Positions 16,605 through 27,279 of a DNA stretch of 64,000 nucleotides are shown piece after piece. Every line of letters begins with the position of its first letter. Position 1 is the stretch's first letter. Both the position numbers and the translations under genes were made by a program. The stretch comes from Leptolyngbya sp. SIOISBB (lineage in GTDB: Bacteria > Cyanobacteriota > Cyanobacteriia > Phormidesmidales > Phormidesmidaceae), in contig JAAHII010000001.1 of the NCBI GenBank assembly GCA_010671905.1, positions 5,394,001-5,458,000 of the forward strand. The letters are read 5' to 3'. The notes beneath the pieces were generated by a model. It worked only from the letters and a program-made list of their open reading frames with translations. It had not been told where the DNA came from and made no database searches.

Positions 16605-18416
16605 TCACCTATCTAAGGCATCTGCCACCCATTGTTTTAGAGTTGGGACGACATCCGCGATCGCCATTTCCTGAGCGTCTTTAGTGGCCCGCTGTACCAC
16701 TTCGACCTTGCCATTTTTCAGCGATCGCCCGGTCACAATCCGGAAAGGAATCCCGACAAGTTCCGAGTCTTTGAATTTGACCCCGGCCCGCTCGTTGCGA
16801 TCGTCTAGCAGCGTTTCGACACCAGCCGCATTGAGGTCAGTATAAAGCTGCTCAGCAGCGGCCATTTGCGCTTCATCGCTGACGTTAGGCACGACAACGA
16901 TGGCGTGATAAGGCGCGATCGCAACGGGCCAAATGATTCCATTTTTGTCGTGAGATTGTTCCACCGCCGACTGGGCTAAGCGGGATACGCCCACGCCGTA
17001 GCACCCCATCCACAGTGGCACCTCTTCACCCGACTCAGCGGTATAGGTTGCCCCCATCGCCTGGGAATATTTTTGACCCAGTTGGAAGATGTGGCCGATT
17101 TCGATGCCCCGCGCTGTCTGTAGCGTTTGAGAGGGATCATGAACCGCGCGATCGCCCGTCTGAGCTTCTCGTACATCCACCACTAATTGAGGTTTAGGGA
17201 ATTCGGCATCCCAGTTGCCGCCAACCGTGTGATAGCCCGACTCATTGGAGCCCGTGACGAAATTCTGCAAATCGACCACTGTTTGATCGACCATCCGTAG
17301 GAATTTGGGCTCTAGATCTTTCACATCTGATTGGATGTAGTCATCAGCCAGATTGGGCGCAATGTATCCTAACGGCAGGGGTTTAGCGGCCCACTGGCGC
17401 TGCATATCTTCATCCGGCACGTCCAAGGCGAGTACGGTGCTGGCACCATAATTGACCGCGAGTTTCGATAGCTCATTTTGTAGTTTGGTGTCATTCACAT
17501 CTTGGTCGCCGCGAATGTTTACTAGCACCAATACCTTGTACCCCGTGTCGTACACCACTTGGTAAAGGACGTTTTTGACGATTTGCGTCGGCGAACACTT
17601 GAGGAACTGCGACAGCGACTCGATGGTCGGCGTGTTGGGAGTCTCCAACTTTTCAAACTTTGTGAACTCTGAAGGCACCGCATCCGCTGGCAGCGAAATC
17701 GCCTTCTCAACATTGGCGGCATATTTGCCATCTTCGGTGTACAGCACTTCATCCTCACCGGCATCGGCTAACACCATAAATTCGGTCGAGCCCGAGCCGC
17801 CGATCGCCCCCGAGTCCGCATCTACCGCGCGAAATTTCAGCCCGCACCGCCGCAGGATGTTGGTATAGGCAGTGTACATATCCTGATAGGTGGCTTTCAG
17901 GCTGTCCTCGTCCGCATGGAAGGAGTAGGCATCTTTCATAATGAATTCGCGCCCCCGCATCAAGCCAAAGCGCGAGCGAATCTCATCGCGAAACTTGGTT
18001 TGAATCTGGTACAGATTCAGCGGCAGTTGGCGATAAGACCGAATCATGTCACGAGCGATCGCCGTAATCACCTCTTCATGAGTTGGCCCCAAGCCCATTT
18101 CTTGGTCGCGCCGGTCAATGAGGGAAAACATAATACCCTCAGCTTTGGTGTAGGTGTCCCAGCGGCCTGATTCCTTCCACAATTCAGAGGGCTGTAGCTG
18201 CGGCAGCAGACATTCCTGAGCACCGGTCGCGTTCAGTTCTTCTCGAACAATGGCCGATACCTTATTCATTACCCGCCACAACAGCGGTAGGTAGGCATAA
18301 ACGCCACTAGCAATGCGCCGCATATACCCCGCCCGCAACAGCAGCTTATGACTGGGAATTTCCGCCTCGGCGGGGTCTTCTCGCAGGGTGACAAACAACA
18401 TCTGAGAGAGGCGCAT
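16605..18416 (-). CDS. proS: Prolyl-tRNA synthetase
   Basis: A 603-residue class II aminoacyl-tRNA synthetase of the bacterial type. Visible features in order: N-terminal catalytic domain with motif 1 ([18 protein letters not shown]), motif 2 ([25 protein letters not shown]) and the THEE loop (GPTHEEV). Next comes an insertion editing domain (about residues 230-380) that hydrolyses mischarged Ala-tRNA. Motif 3 follows (CYGVGVSRL), then the anticodon-binding domain at the C-terminus. It charges tRNA-Pro in the cytoplasm. Length matches the long bacterial form. Start ATG at 18416. Confidence 0.97.
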   Translation of the reverse strand: MRLSQMLFVTLREDPAEAEIPSHKLLLRAGYMRRIASGVYAYLPLLWRVMNKVSAIVREELNATGAQECLLPQLQPSELWKESGRWDTYTKAEGIMFSLIDRRDQEMGLGPTHEEVITAIARDMIRSYRQLPLNLYQIQTKFRDEIRSRFGLMRGREFIMKDAYSFHADEDSLKATYQDMYTAYTNILRRCGLKFRAVDADSGAIGGSGSTEFMVLADAGEDEVLYTEDGKYAANVEKAISLPADAVPSEFTKFEKLETPNTPTIESLSQFLKCSPTQIVKNVLYQVVYDTGYKVLVLVNIRGDQDVNDTKLQNELSKLAVNYGASTVLALDVPDEDMQRQWAAKPLPLGYIAPNLADDYIQSDVKDLEPKFLRMVDQTVVDLQNFVTGSNESGYHTVGGNWDAEFPKPQLVVDVREAQTGDRAVHDPSQTLQTARGIEIGHIFQLGQKYSQAMGATYTAESGEEVPLWMGCYGVGVSRLAQSAVEQSHDKNGIIWPVAIAPYHAIVVVPNVSDEAQMAAAEQLYTDLNAAGVETLLDDRNERAGVKFKDSELVGIPFRIVTGRSLKNGKVEVVQRATKDAQEMAIADVVPTLKQWVADALDR

Positions 18417-18704
18417 GGGGCAATCTCCTGCCTAAAACATTGACGTGAAATACATCACAGCATTGTAAAGACTTTTGGCCCGCCGCTAAAGCGTTCTGAA
18501 GATATCTGCTGCCTCTGAGGACATCTGCTGCCATCGGTTGCCAGTGGGTTGTTGAGTGATTAACCAGAGCAGGCAAACCAGGAATCCCTCATCCGCAAGC
18601 CATGTCTTTGCGCAGTCAACTCAGTTGCATCGTTATGTAACGGCCTGTATGCATAATGGAGTTGACGTGAGAACATCTGAACTATAATTGTTCCACTGTT
18701 CACT
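18417..18704. other. Upstream region of proS
   Basis: Promoter region of proS; no further gene seen. The following 18809-19296 stretch is also gene-free and AT-rich, and probably holds the promoter of the sigma factor. Confidence 0.4.
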
Positions 18705-18808
18705 TATAGCAAAATTCGGAATGCTGAAGTCGGAATTCTGAATTGAACGGTCTGTCAGATGATGATTACAGTGATCTGGAGTGACCTAACCAAACTGAGG
18801 CTGCTAGA
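18705..18808 (+). repeat. TATAGCA-family MITE, copy 1
   Basis: Begins TATAGCAAAATTCGG. It contains short heptamer-like units (AATTCGG, AATGCTG, AAGTCGG, AATTCTG), then a unique part with GATCTGGAGTGACCTAACCA, and ends in a diverged CTGCTAGA. It aligns over its whole length with copies near 20.5, 24.8 and 43.0 kb. Confidence 0.7.
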
Positions 18809-19296
18809 GCAGTCGGCTGGAGGCCAACAAAACCGCCGCCATCAAACCTCGATTCATTGATGGGTCTCTTAATACTGTTGTCTGAACCTCACTGATAGGC
18901 CGATGCGTCTCGAATCGTTCATCACTGAAGGAACTAGAGCAGGCAAGACTTTCCGCAATGATGACGATAAAGTTAACACTGCTTTACAATCTCTCAAGAA
19001 AGGTTATGTTGTTTTCTCACAAAGATTAAGCTGCGATCGCGGTTTTGTTAGCTAGGATGCAGATTTCTGAAGGTTGAAAAGACTATTATTCGGGCACTTT
19101 AAGCTTGGTTTCGTTGTTAAAGTCTTCCTTAAGATTTTCTTCTCAGATAACCCTGAAAGCCTCTCATAAATGTTACAGTAGTTTACATAGCTGCCACTTC
19201 GATGGTGTTATCTCTAATGTTCAGTCTTGAGTGATATGCCGCTCACTGCATGGCAGCTGTAATTTTGCTTCAGTGTCATTCATTTGCTCTGTTCAC

Positions 19297-20251
<955 letters not shown>

Positions 20252-20536
20252 ACCTCGCTCTGTTGAAAGCGTTCTCCATCTAGACTGTGTCCGTTACTGT
20301 ACAAGCGGTCTTTGTCCGACTGATAGCTGCGGTAAATGCGCTGATGATGTAGCAAGAGTGCGCGTTTGATATGCGGTTGCCCAGTAATTTTGACTTTCCG
20401 GTGTCGGTCGTGATTTTATGCCGCCTTTTCCCCAAGGGCAATAACTGAGTAGTGACATCAAGGCGATCTCACTCAATCCGTCTCGCTTATCGGTAATCTT
20501 GGGACGAGCCGGTCGTTTAGGATTTTGTGATGGGTC
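20252..20536. other. Gene-free stretch after the sigma factor
   Basis: No support for a gene. The region to 20905 is occupied by a repeat copy (next entry) and the upstream region of the hydrolase. Confidence 0.4.
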
Positions 20537-20641
20537 TATAGCAGAATTCGGAATTCAGAGTTCGGAAGTCGGAGTTGAAAAGCTCAACAGATGGGAATTT
20601 CAGTCATCTGGAGTTACCTGCTCAAAATACGGCTTGCTATA
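20537..20641 (+). repeat. TATAGCA-family MITE, copy 2 (complete)
   Basis: A 105-base copy with both termini intact: TATAGCAGAATTCGG at the left and GGCTTGCTATA at the right, which are inverted repeats over TATAGCA. The left third consists of heptamer units (AATTCGG, AATTCAG, AGTTCGG, AAGTCGG). Confidence 0.8.
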
Positions 20642-20905
20642 TCGGCCTACTGCATGGCTTCCGGGATAGTGCTTGTTTTTCCAGTTGCTTGAGACTGCCA
20701 TTTTGACGGACAAAATGATTACTTTATCTTGGGCATAGATTCGTCAAGCTAAGCCTGCGACCGTCTCTTCACGCTGGAGAATGTCTCTGTTAGGGAAACT
20801 TCTCACCCCAGCAATAGCCGCTCGTATAACGCACCAACTCAGCGATAGACTACTCACATTGCCTGAGTTTGCCTGCACGAGCAAGCTGACGTATTGACTG
20901 AATTT

Positions 20906-21817
20906 ATGACTGCCCATTCTTTCCAGACTTCCTTGCCTGATTTCTTGCCAACTGCCGCAGCACAGTTAACTGAGTCGACTTCCATTGCCCTCGCCCAGCA
21001 GATCCAACAGATTGATGTGGAGACTGAGCTGAGCTATCTGCCTATCCCTACGACTTATGTTTGTCAGGGTCAGGGGCAACCGCCCCTGCTATTGCTGCAC
21101 GGATTTGACAGCTCTGTGTTTGAGTTTCGGCGTTTGATTCCTCACCTGTCGGCGTTTCGCGAAACTTGGACGGTAGATCTACTCGGTTTTGGCTTGACTG
21201 ATCGCACGGTGACCACGACGGTTTCTCCTGAGGCGATCAAGCAGCATCTCTATGATTTCTGGCAGCAATTGATCAATCAGCCGGTCATTCTCGTGGGAGC
21301 CTCGATGGGGGGCGCTGCCGCGATCGATTTCACGTTGACCTATCCTGATGCCGTGAGTCAGTTAGTCTTGCTTGATAGTGCCGGGTTGGCAGCTGGTCCT
21401 GCCATGGGCAAATTCATGTTTCCGCCATTAGATCGGTGGGCGACAGCCTTTCTCAAAAATCCTGGAGTGCGGCGACGCATCAGTCAGCAAGCCTATGCTG
21501 ACAAGTCGTTTGTGACCGCTGACGCAGAACTCTGTGCCGCTCTACATTTAGCTTGCCCGAATTGGTCAGAAGCCCTAATTTCGTTTACCAAAAGTGGTGG
21601 CTACAATTTCTTGAGCGATCGCATCTTTGACATCACTACATCAACCTTGATCATCTGGGGACGGCAGGACAATATCTTGGGGACCAAAGATGCAACCCGG
21701 TTTACCGAAATCTTGCCCAGCGCCACCCTGAACTGGCTCGATCAGTGTGGCCACGTTCCGCATTTAGAGCAGCCTAAAGCAACTGCTCAAGCCATTCAAG
21801 AGTTTCTCGCAGAGTGA
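20906..21817 (+). CDS. Alpha/beta fold hydrolase
   Basis: About 303 residues from ATG 20906. The alpha/beta hydrolase core begins at about residue 55 with LLLLHGFDSSVFEFRRL (oxyanion HG motif). The nucleophile Ser133 sits in GASMGG, an acidic residue follows in WGRQDN, and the catalytic histidine is in QCGHVPHLEQP. All triad members are present. The protein resembles the haloperoxidase/epoxide-hydrolase-like group common in cyanobacteria; the substrate is unknown. There is no signal peptide. It converges on an ArsR gene, with a 30-base palindrome between them. Confidence 0.85.
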   Translation: MTAHSFQTSLPDFLPTAAAQLTESTSIALAQQIQQIDVETELSYLPIPTTYVCQGQGQPPLLLLHGFDSSVFEFRRLIPHLSAFRETWTVDLLGFGLTDRTVTTTVSPEAIKQHLYDFWQQLINQPVILVGASMGGAAAIDFTLTYPDAVSQLVLLDSAGLAAGPAMGKFMFPPLDRWATAFLKNPGVRRRISQQAYADKSFVTADAELCAALHLACPNWSEALISFTKSGGYNFLSDRIFDITTSTLIIWGRQDNILGTKDATRFTEILPSATLNWLDQCGHVPHLEQPKATAQAIQEFLAE

Positions 21818-21870
21818 GAGCCGTAAGGGGCAGCAAACGGTTCTCACTCTCTGCAGATGTTTATGGCCAA

Positions 21871-21900
21871 TGTCAGATCACCGATATCGGCGATCTGACA
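21871..21900. promoter_or_regulatory. 30-base near-perfect palindrome between convergent genes
   Basis: TGTCAGATC, one base, CCGATATCGG, one base, GATCTGACA: fourteen of fifteen base pairs match and there is almost no loop. It lies between the ends of the hydrolase (21817) and the ArsR gene (21919). It may act as a bidirectional terminator, although no T run follows on the plus strand, or as a protein-binding site. Confidence 0.5.
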
Positions 21901-21918
21901 TCACTTTGTGATGGCGTG

Positions 21919-22239
21919 TTACTGAGTGCTGTATTCCAAGGAGGTCGGAACCGTTTCTGTCAGGTAGCGAAAATCGGCTAAGTGCTGCTCTAGAGCCACA
22001 ATTTGGGGCAAGTTGAGACTGTAATAAGTCCAACGGCCGTGAGGGCGCGATCGCACGATCGCGGCCTCTTTCAAGACGCGCAAATGAAAAGACAGCTTAG
22101 ACTGGCTGACACTGAGATAGTCACACAAGTCGGCCACACAATATTCGCTGTCGCGTAAGCTCTCAATAATCTTCAGTCTCAATGGATCAGAGAGGGCATG
22201 AAAGGCTTTTGCCGCTGGAATTTCTAGCAATGCAACCAT
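21919..22239 (-). CDS. ArsR family regulator with a partial cysteine site
   Basis: A 106-residue winged-helix protein. The DNA-recognition part reads LSVSQSKLSFHLRVLKEAAIV and the wing GRWTYYSLN, very close to arsenic-responsive ArsR proteins. In E. coli ArsR the arsenite site is ELCVCDLC; here it is EYCVADLC, so the middle cysteine is replaced by alanine while the first and last remain. It could still bind a thiophilic ligand with two cysteines, or have another inducer. No arsenic resistance genes are adjacent. Starts at ATG 22239. Confidence 0.82.
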   Translation of the reverse strand: MVALLEIPAAKAFHALSDPLRLKIIESLRDSEYCVADLCDYLSVSQSKLSFHLRVLKEAAIVRSRPHGRWTYYSLNLPQIVALEQHLADFRYLTETVPTSLEYSTQ

Positions 22240-22571
22240 CTGTTAGAAGCAACCAACTTTGATATGTTCAATATCAATGATACTTGGTAAAAACGAGAAT
22301 GACATGAGCGCCAGCAGTAAATTCCCCCTAGGGTAGAGATGTCTAGATGAATTTTTATGGTTAGGTTTGAATGTATACAAACTGGAATTTTCTGAGTCTT
22401 TCCAAAATAGCCAATTGACGGTTCGTTAAGGATGTGTTGATATCAAAAAAAACTGTTTTGTGGGATTTCAGTAATTTGAGTGGGGAGAAGGCTCCCTAGG
22501 CAAGAGCCGCCAGTAAGCTGATTTTTTTTAGGGTAAACACATACTGGCAATAGTGTAACCATTGCCTGGTT

Positions 22572-22590
22572 GATAATGAGAACTATTGCC
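22572..22590 (+). promoter_or_regulatory. Possible Fur-like box without an assigned gene
   Basis: GATAATGAGAACTATTGCC resembles the 19-base Fur consensus at about two thirds of positions. It lies in the 590-base gap between the ArsR gene and the next minus-strand gene. No plus-strand gene follows for 1.2 kb, apart from a 11-codon frame at about 22706. The rest of the gap shows nothing recognisable. Confidence 0.25.
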
Positions 22591-22826
22591 AATTATTGCT
22601 GCGTTGAATTTCCCTTTGCGTTACTGCTTCTTCGCTGTGTGACGTATGCTCTCTTGTCGTATTGATGCGTTTACTCCGCAGCCTTTCTCGGTGAGGAGTT
22701 AAAGGCATGGGTTGCCCACCTGCCTGGTCAGCGGTTCAGTAAATGACGGCCTGAAAACTGCTCTGCCAATGGATAAGGCTTAACGGCTCTAACGACCTCT
22801 GTGAGAGTGTGGCCTAGCAATCATCG

Positions 22827-23180
22827 CTAGGCATCCAAGAACTGATTGAGATCCTCAATAATGCGGGGGAGTTCGGCTTCGGTGGTCAGGCGTAGGCGAT
22901 CGTCGCGCACCGTGATCAATAGCTTGGCTGCAAAGGGACTCGGCCAAATGTTGGGATTACAAAAAACTTCTAAAAAGACCTCACCCGTGTGCTGATATTC
23001 CATTGTCGGCACGGCGGCTCTTTTGCCAGTGGTGGGTGCTTGAGTGGCGATTTCCTTCAGTTGACTTACTAACTCGGTTAGTGCAGCTTTAAGCTCTTGC
23101 GCGGCGGTGTGTGAAAAGTTGAAGCGTACTGAACCTTGCAATAAGTTCAGCGTGAGCTGGGTGACGGCGGTAGAGGTCAT
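22827..23180 (-). CDS. Conserved cyanobacterial protein of unknown function
   Basis: A 117-residue soluble protein. The N-terminal half has alternating strand residues (TQLTLNLLQGSVRFNFS) and a helix (AAQELKAALTELVSQLKEIA). The C-terminal half has a FLEVFCNPNIWPSPFAAKLLITVRDDRLRLTTEAELPRI segment. No signal peptide or known motif is present. The composition and even codon use make it a confident gene, but I do not know its role. Starts at ATG 23180; the gene on either side is far away. Confidence 0.7.
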   Translation of the reverse strand: MTSTAVTQLTLNLLQGSVRFNFSHTAAQELKAALTELVSQLKEIATQAPTTGKRAAVPTMEYQHTGEVFLEVFCNPNIWPSPFAAKLLITVRDDRLRLTTEAELPRIIEDLNQFLDA

Positions 23181-23871
23181 AGGAGTTGAGGTTGTTTATT
23201 CGTCTCCATTCTCTGGTCAAACGGCTACAAGGTTGTAGGTCTTAAGGTTGGGTAAAGGTTAGGGCCTCCTGTGAAACAGTGTTCTATAGATGGCGTTATG
23301 GTGGGCCCCATTCGACATGTGCAGGTTGAGTGACGTCGCCACTAAGCCAAGGTGGCAATTTAGCGACTGCCCTCTAAGCGTCACGCCATGCTGATGACAA
23401 CCTGGGCTGCACGCAATCTGCTCGTGGACCATTGCTGCTAAACGTTTGGTTAACGTGAAGCTGTAGCTTTCCGGGCTCTACCATTGAGTGCAGCTGGCCG
23501 CCCAAATCTAGGCTTGATGGCGACTTGCCTCGGCTTAGAATTTTGGTGTCGATAGGGTGACCCAGTCATATTGAACTTGACGCGCAATTCGGTATCTTGC
23601 CGTAGGCGGGTAGAGACTGCTCCGCTAGGGTTAAGCGAGCGATCGCTCCTGGAGTTGTGAAACGGTAAGCTTTTATCCCTGCGCCACTGATCAATCAGTT
23701 TGCATGAATTACACATGAATTACAAATGACATTAACGGACTGTTGAATCTCGTTAATCCTCCTGTCAGAGACTTCTATGATGTACAAAGGTGACAGGCTT
23801 CAAGGTGCTACTGAATTAGTCACACGCGAGGGGCGATCGCGGTTTGCAACCTATTTCCAGAGGACATCATC
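23181..23871. other. Gene-free stretch of about 690 bases
   Basis: A minus-strand open frame at 23450-23716 is present but lacks recognisable features and seems spurious. The last 150 bases are probably the promoter of the lipoprotein gene. No RNA gene was recognised. Confidence 0.4.
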
Positions 23872-24606
23872 ATGGCTCGCTGGCATTTTCTTCTAGGACT
23901 TGGACTCCTCACATCACTGAGTGCTTGTGGCCTGACCACGGACACTGACTCCTCCGCTCCAGAGAGCTTGCCAGCGGAATCTGTGGCGGCTGACGACACG
24001 GCTCTAGAGACTGACGAGCCCCCCAGTGCCTCGCCCGAAACGATGTCTCAACTCACTGATACCGTTGTGGTGCCAGGCGATCGCGTCGGTCCGATCACTA
24101 GCGATACCAGCCGTGCTGACCTAGTCGACATGTTTGGCGAAGCTGTGTTGGCCGATACCGAAGTTGCGGTCGGAGAAGGCTTTACCGAATCGGGCACCGT
24201 CGTGGCGGATGGCAGTGAGCAAACTTTTGCCGTGATTTGGGTCGATGACCGGCAGGCAGAACCGGCAACGGTCAAAGATTTTGGACCAGTTTGGCAAACC
24301 CCTGAGGGCGTTGGCATTGGGACATCGTTTGCTGAGCTGCAAGGGATCTTAGGACCCTTTGAACTGTATGGTTTCGGCTGGGATTATGGCGGTACTCTGG
24401 TATTGGAGAACTCTAATCTGTCTGATTATTACGGCTCTCTGATTTTGCGGGTACAACCCTCTAATCCCGAGCTGTTCCAACAGGAGGCCGGAGCCTTTCA
24501 AGCCTTGCAAGGCGATAAATTGATCTCTTCTGAAGATCCCAATTTGCCGGATCTTGACCTCGTTGTGGATGAAATGATTGTCTACATCAACCCGCCATCA
24601 GAATAG
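23872..24606 (+). CDS. Predicted lipoprotein of unknown function
   Basis: A 244-residue protein with a classical lipoprotein signal: short basic start, hydrophobic core LLGLGLLTSL and the lipobox LSAC, so the mature protein begins at Cys19. After a Ser/Glu-rich linker (about 25-60) comes a globular domain with two similar halves. The first is DRVGPITSDTSRADLVDMFGEAVLADTEV, the second begins at VGIGTSFAELQGILGPFELYGFGWDYGG. Both resemble a calcium-free SmpA/BamE-like start (GxxxxDLxxxFG), but the family is not certain. Membrane-anchored, periplasmic. Start ATG 23872. Confidence 0.75.
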   Translation: MARWHFLLGLGLLTSLSACGLTTDTDSSAPESLPAESVAADDTALETDEPPSASPETMSQLTDTVVVPGDRVGPITSDTSRADLVDMFGEAVLADTEVAVGEGFTESGTVVADGSEQTFAVIWVDDRQAEPATVKDFGPVWQTPEGVGIGTSFAELQGILGPFELYGFGWDYGGTLVLENSNLSDYYGSLILRVQPSNPELFQQEAGAFQALQGDKLISSEDPNLPDLDLVVDEMIVYINPPSE

Positions 24607-24751
24607 CCTTGGCAAGCGAATAAGCTAAGCCTGGCACTGATACGCAGCATCGCAATCTGCAGTTACGAGAAAGCGATCGCGGTTTTGATTCCTGAAATCC
24701 ATCGCCACTCAGCTCTTCATGGCGGCATCCCGCTTTGTTCTGCACAATCTG

Positions 24752-24846
24752 TATAGCAAGCGGCAGTGTGGTCAGGCCATTCCAGATGCCTGAAATCATC
24801 CTCTGAGTTGTTTAACTCTGACTTCTGAATTCCGAATGCTGCTATA
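24752..24846 (-). repeat. TATAGCA-family MITE, copy 3
   Basis: A copy in reverse orientation with both termini recognisable (TATAGCAAGCGG at 24752 and GCTGCTATA at 24846). Its heptamer part lies at the right side. The rest of the 24607-24950 gap has no gene. Confidence 0.75.
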
Positions 24847-24950
24847 CCCATAACAAAACCGGCACCCTGATTCGCGATCGCTTAAGCAATCACTGCTAAA
24901 ACAGGATTCCGGCTTTGCCTGAAGCTTTTTTCTAGCTGAACCGCAGGTGA

Positions 24951-25457
24951 CTAACTACCAAATTTTTCGAGTAGTCGCTGCACGATTTGTACGCCAGTAA
25001 TGGCCTGCCAGCCAAACAACCCGACCAAGGTAACATTCAGGGCAATGTGAACTGACCGAGCAGTATCGTTCCCTTTTTGCATGAAAGGTACTAGCGCAGC
25101 CGAGGTGGCAATCATGCCAGTCATCCCTAAACCCACTAGCAGGTGCGGCCCCACAAACAACTTGCCGTTGCTGACGTAGGTGGCCCCCATGCCACCGATG
25201 CAGCCCAACACCATCAGCGCCAGTAGCGCCGAACCCCATTGATGGTGACGGACGTTGAACTTGCCTTTGATGAGTGCTTTCTTCTCATCACCCTCTGCCG
25301 ATCGCGTTTTGCGAATTTTGAACCCTAAGTACATTGCGTACACGCTCAGGGCCAGCAAAACCCACATAAAAATGGGGTGGACAAAGTCTAAATAGGGCTT
25401 AAACGGTTCCAATGCGCCGATATCCATATATCTTCCTAACTGCTCACTCTCGTACAT
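24951..25457 (-). CDS. DUF4079 membrane protein
   Basis: A 168-residue integral membrane protein with four hydrophobic segments (about residues 29-46, 75-95, 103-123 and 135-155). A charged cytoplasmic loop contains KIRKTRSAEGDEKKALIKGKFNVRHHQWGS. The HHQWG segment and the overall layout match DUF4079, a cyanobacterial and plastid-related family of unknown function that resembles cytochrome b561-like four-helix proteins. An ATG at 25427 is an alternative start. No partner gene is adjacent. Confidence 0.82.
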   Translation of the reverse strand: MYESEQLGRYMDIGALEPFKPYLDFVHPIFMWVLLALSVYAMYLGFKIRKTRSAEGDEKKALIKGKFNVRHHQWGSALLALMVLGCIGGMGATYVSNGKLFVGPHLLVGLGMTGMIATSAALVPFMQKGNDTARSVHIALNVTLVGLFGWQAITGVQIVQRLLEKFGS

Positions 25458-25496
25458 AAAAATTATAGATTGCTCGTTTACCGAGGGCTACCGGAG

Positions 25497-25537
25497 GGAG
25501 TTCGGAATTCGGAGTGCGGAGTTCAGAATATCGGAGG
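25497..25537. repeat. Heptamer remnant of the TATAGCA repeat
   Basis: A short series of units of the AGTTCGG, AATTCGG, AGTGCGG and AGTTCAG type without the rest of the MITE. It lies between the DUF4079 and racemase genes. Confidence 0.55.
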
Positions 25538-25627
25538 GGTGCAGGCAAAGCTTGGTGACGCGATCACGAGCGAATGGACAGACTATTGAGTCCACCTGTC
25601 GCCCGGTGTGCTGGGTCAAGTGCCTGC

Positions 25628-26329
25628 TTAGGAGATATCCGACAGGGCAAACTCTACGGTGGCGGCAGCGTGAATGGCCGTGGTGTCAAAGAGCGGGATG
25701 GTCAGGTCGGCTGGATTGATCAGCAAGGTGATTTCAGTACAGCCAGCGATGATGCCTTCGACTCCTTGTTGCTGGAGCTTCTGAATGATGGTGAGATAGG
25801 CGTCACGCGACGCGGGGTTGATTTTGCCGAGGCAAAGTTCGTCATAGATGATGCGGTGAATGATGGCGCGATCGCCCGCTGCTGGCACGAGAACGTTCAA
25901 CCCCGGCTGCTCAGTGAGTCGATCTTTATAGAAAGCCTGCTCCATAGTGAATTGGGTGCCTAGCAATCCCACTGTCTGAAGGCCTTGGGCTTTGATCGCC
26001 GCCGCCGTCGCATCCGCAATATGCACGATGGGGATATTAATAGCAGCGGCGATCGCGGGCACGACTTTATGCATCGTGTTGGTGCAAATTACTAGGAAAT
26101 CGGCTCCGGCAGCTTCCAGGGATCGCCCCGCCTGGGCCAATGCTGCCCCCGCCGCTGCCCAGTCACCCTGGCGCTGCAGCACTTCAATCTCGTGAAAGTC
26201 CACGCTGTACAGCACGATTTTGGCGGAATGCAGTCCACCCAAACGGTTCTTAATTCCTTCATTGATTTGTTGGTAGTACGACACCGTACTTTCCCAGCTC
26301 ATGCCACCTAACAACCCAATTGTTTTCAC
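25628..26329 (-). CDS. Aspartate/glutamate racemase family protein
   Basis: A 233-residue protein of the Asp/Glu/hydantoin racemase superfamily, closest to the YgeA/amino-acid racemase branch. The N-terminus KTIGLLGGMSWESTVSYYQQIN is typical. The two catalytic cysteines are seen in VICTNTMHK and IIAGCTEI, so it should be active without cofactor. It would interconvert L- and D- forms of aspartate, glutamate or a related amino acid in the cytoplasm. It is distinct from the true glutamate racemase murI at the end of this window. GTG start at 26329. Confidence 0.87.
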   Translation of the reverse strand: MKTIGLLGGMSWESTVSYYQQINEGIKNRLGGLHSAKIVLYSVDFHEIEVLQRQGDWAAAGAALAQAGRSLEAAGADFLVICTNTMHKVVPAIAAAINIPIVHIADATAAAIKAQGLQTVGLLGTQFTMEQAFYKDRLTEQPGLNVLVPAAGDRAIIHRIIYDELCLGKINPASRDAYLTIIQKLQQQGVEGIIAGCTEITLLINPADLTIPLFDTTAIHAAATVEFALSDIS

Positions 26330-26389
26330 GAGTATCTATCTCCCAGCTATGCGAGTGAGGCTCAGGCCCGAACTATTAAACACAGAAAA

Positions 26390-26414
26390 CTCCGCTATCC
26401 AAACGATAGCGGAG
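26390..26414 (-). terminator. Rho-independent terminator after the PEP-CTERM gene
   Basis: A perfect ten-base stem (CTCCGCTATC against GATAGCGGAG) with a five-base loop. On the minus strand it is followed by TTTT. It lies about 75 bases beyond the stop codon of the minus-strand gene at 26488-27279. Confidence 0.85.
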
Positions 26415-26487
26415 CCAAATGGTCCAAAGTCAAATCATCCTAATTAGAGCTGATTCAGAGTGGCACTATTATCGAGGTTACTGGCAG

Positions 26488-27279
26488 TTATGCTTGCTGA
26501 TCGCTGCGCCGATGCTTGAGACTATAGCCAGCAGCAAGGGCTACCAATGTGCCCAGCATTGTCATTGGTTCAGGAACGCTCTCAATATCGGAGAACGTAC
26601 CGACCTTGATTTGAGCGGCTAACCGTGAATTTTGAGGGAAACTCCCGGTGAAATCAATGGTTTGCTTACCCGTCAAGGTAAATGAGCCTGTCAGGTCTGT
26701 TACTTTGAGGTAGTCAATATCTGTAACTCCCGACGGCGAGAAAGAGCCAAGGTCATCCAAATCACCAGACATACTACTATCCGTCAGTTTCAGGTCAGAA
26801 AAGTTGAAAGTAGCGCTGCCCCCATTGCGGCCTTGAGCACGGGTCCTCAAAAAGATCCCGTTGGCGTTAGCATTACCAACATTTGCCGAAATGTTAGTTC
26901 CCCCAACGGTGTAGTTGACTGCACCCGTTCCAGCGTCGTATGACAGTGTGAAGTCGAACATTCTGTCCATGTCATCAATAATACCGAGGCCACCCTGAGC
27001 ACCGGGGAAAGGACCAGGGTTGACTAAACCACCATTACCGTCAGGGAATAAGGGGCGGTTAATACCGATTTCGCGAATGCCAACGGACGGTTGACCATCC
27101 CCCCCTCGCGTTTCTGCCACAAACAGCTCAGAGAATTCACCGTCTAAGATGAGTTGCTCAAACTGATCATCATTAATGCTGGTTTGGTGGACTGTAAAGG
27201 CTTGTGCGGGCGATACAACCGCTACCGTTCCTAATGTAGAGAGGGCAAGCATCGCCCCAGTTATTGATTTTGAAATCAT
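26488..27279 (-). CDS. PEP-CTERM sorting domain-containing exported protein
   Basis: A 263-residue secreted protein with an N-terminal signal peptide (about 1-27, ending at AQA). A central beta-rich domain of low cysteine content carries many glycines and asparagines. The C-terminal PEP-CTERM signal is SVPEPMTMLGTLVALAAGYSLKHRR: VPEP box, hydrophobic segment and basic tail. Such proteins are processed by exosortase and exported to the surface or matrix; the central domain has no named function. Its own terminator follows. The promoter region holds nothing recognisable. Confidence 0.88.
   Translation of the reverse strand: MISKSITGAMLALSTLGTVAVVSPAQAFTVHQTSINDDQFEQLILDGEFSELFVAETRGGDGQPSVGIREIGINRPLFPDGNGGLVNPGPFPGAQGGLGIIDDMDRMFDFTLSYDAGTGAVNYTVGGTNISANVGNANANGIFLRTRAQGRNGGSATFNFSDLKLTDSSMSGDLDDLGSFSPSGVTDIDYLKVTDLTGSFTLTGKQTIDFTGSFPQNSRLAAQIKVGTFSDIESVPEPMTMLGTLVALAAGYSLKHRRSDQQA

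Noticed and set aside
23450-23716. 88-codon minus-strand open frame
   Set aside because: No domain, unlikely composition and no ribosome binding site; it looks like chance reading through non-coding sequence.
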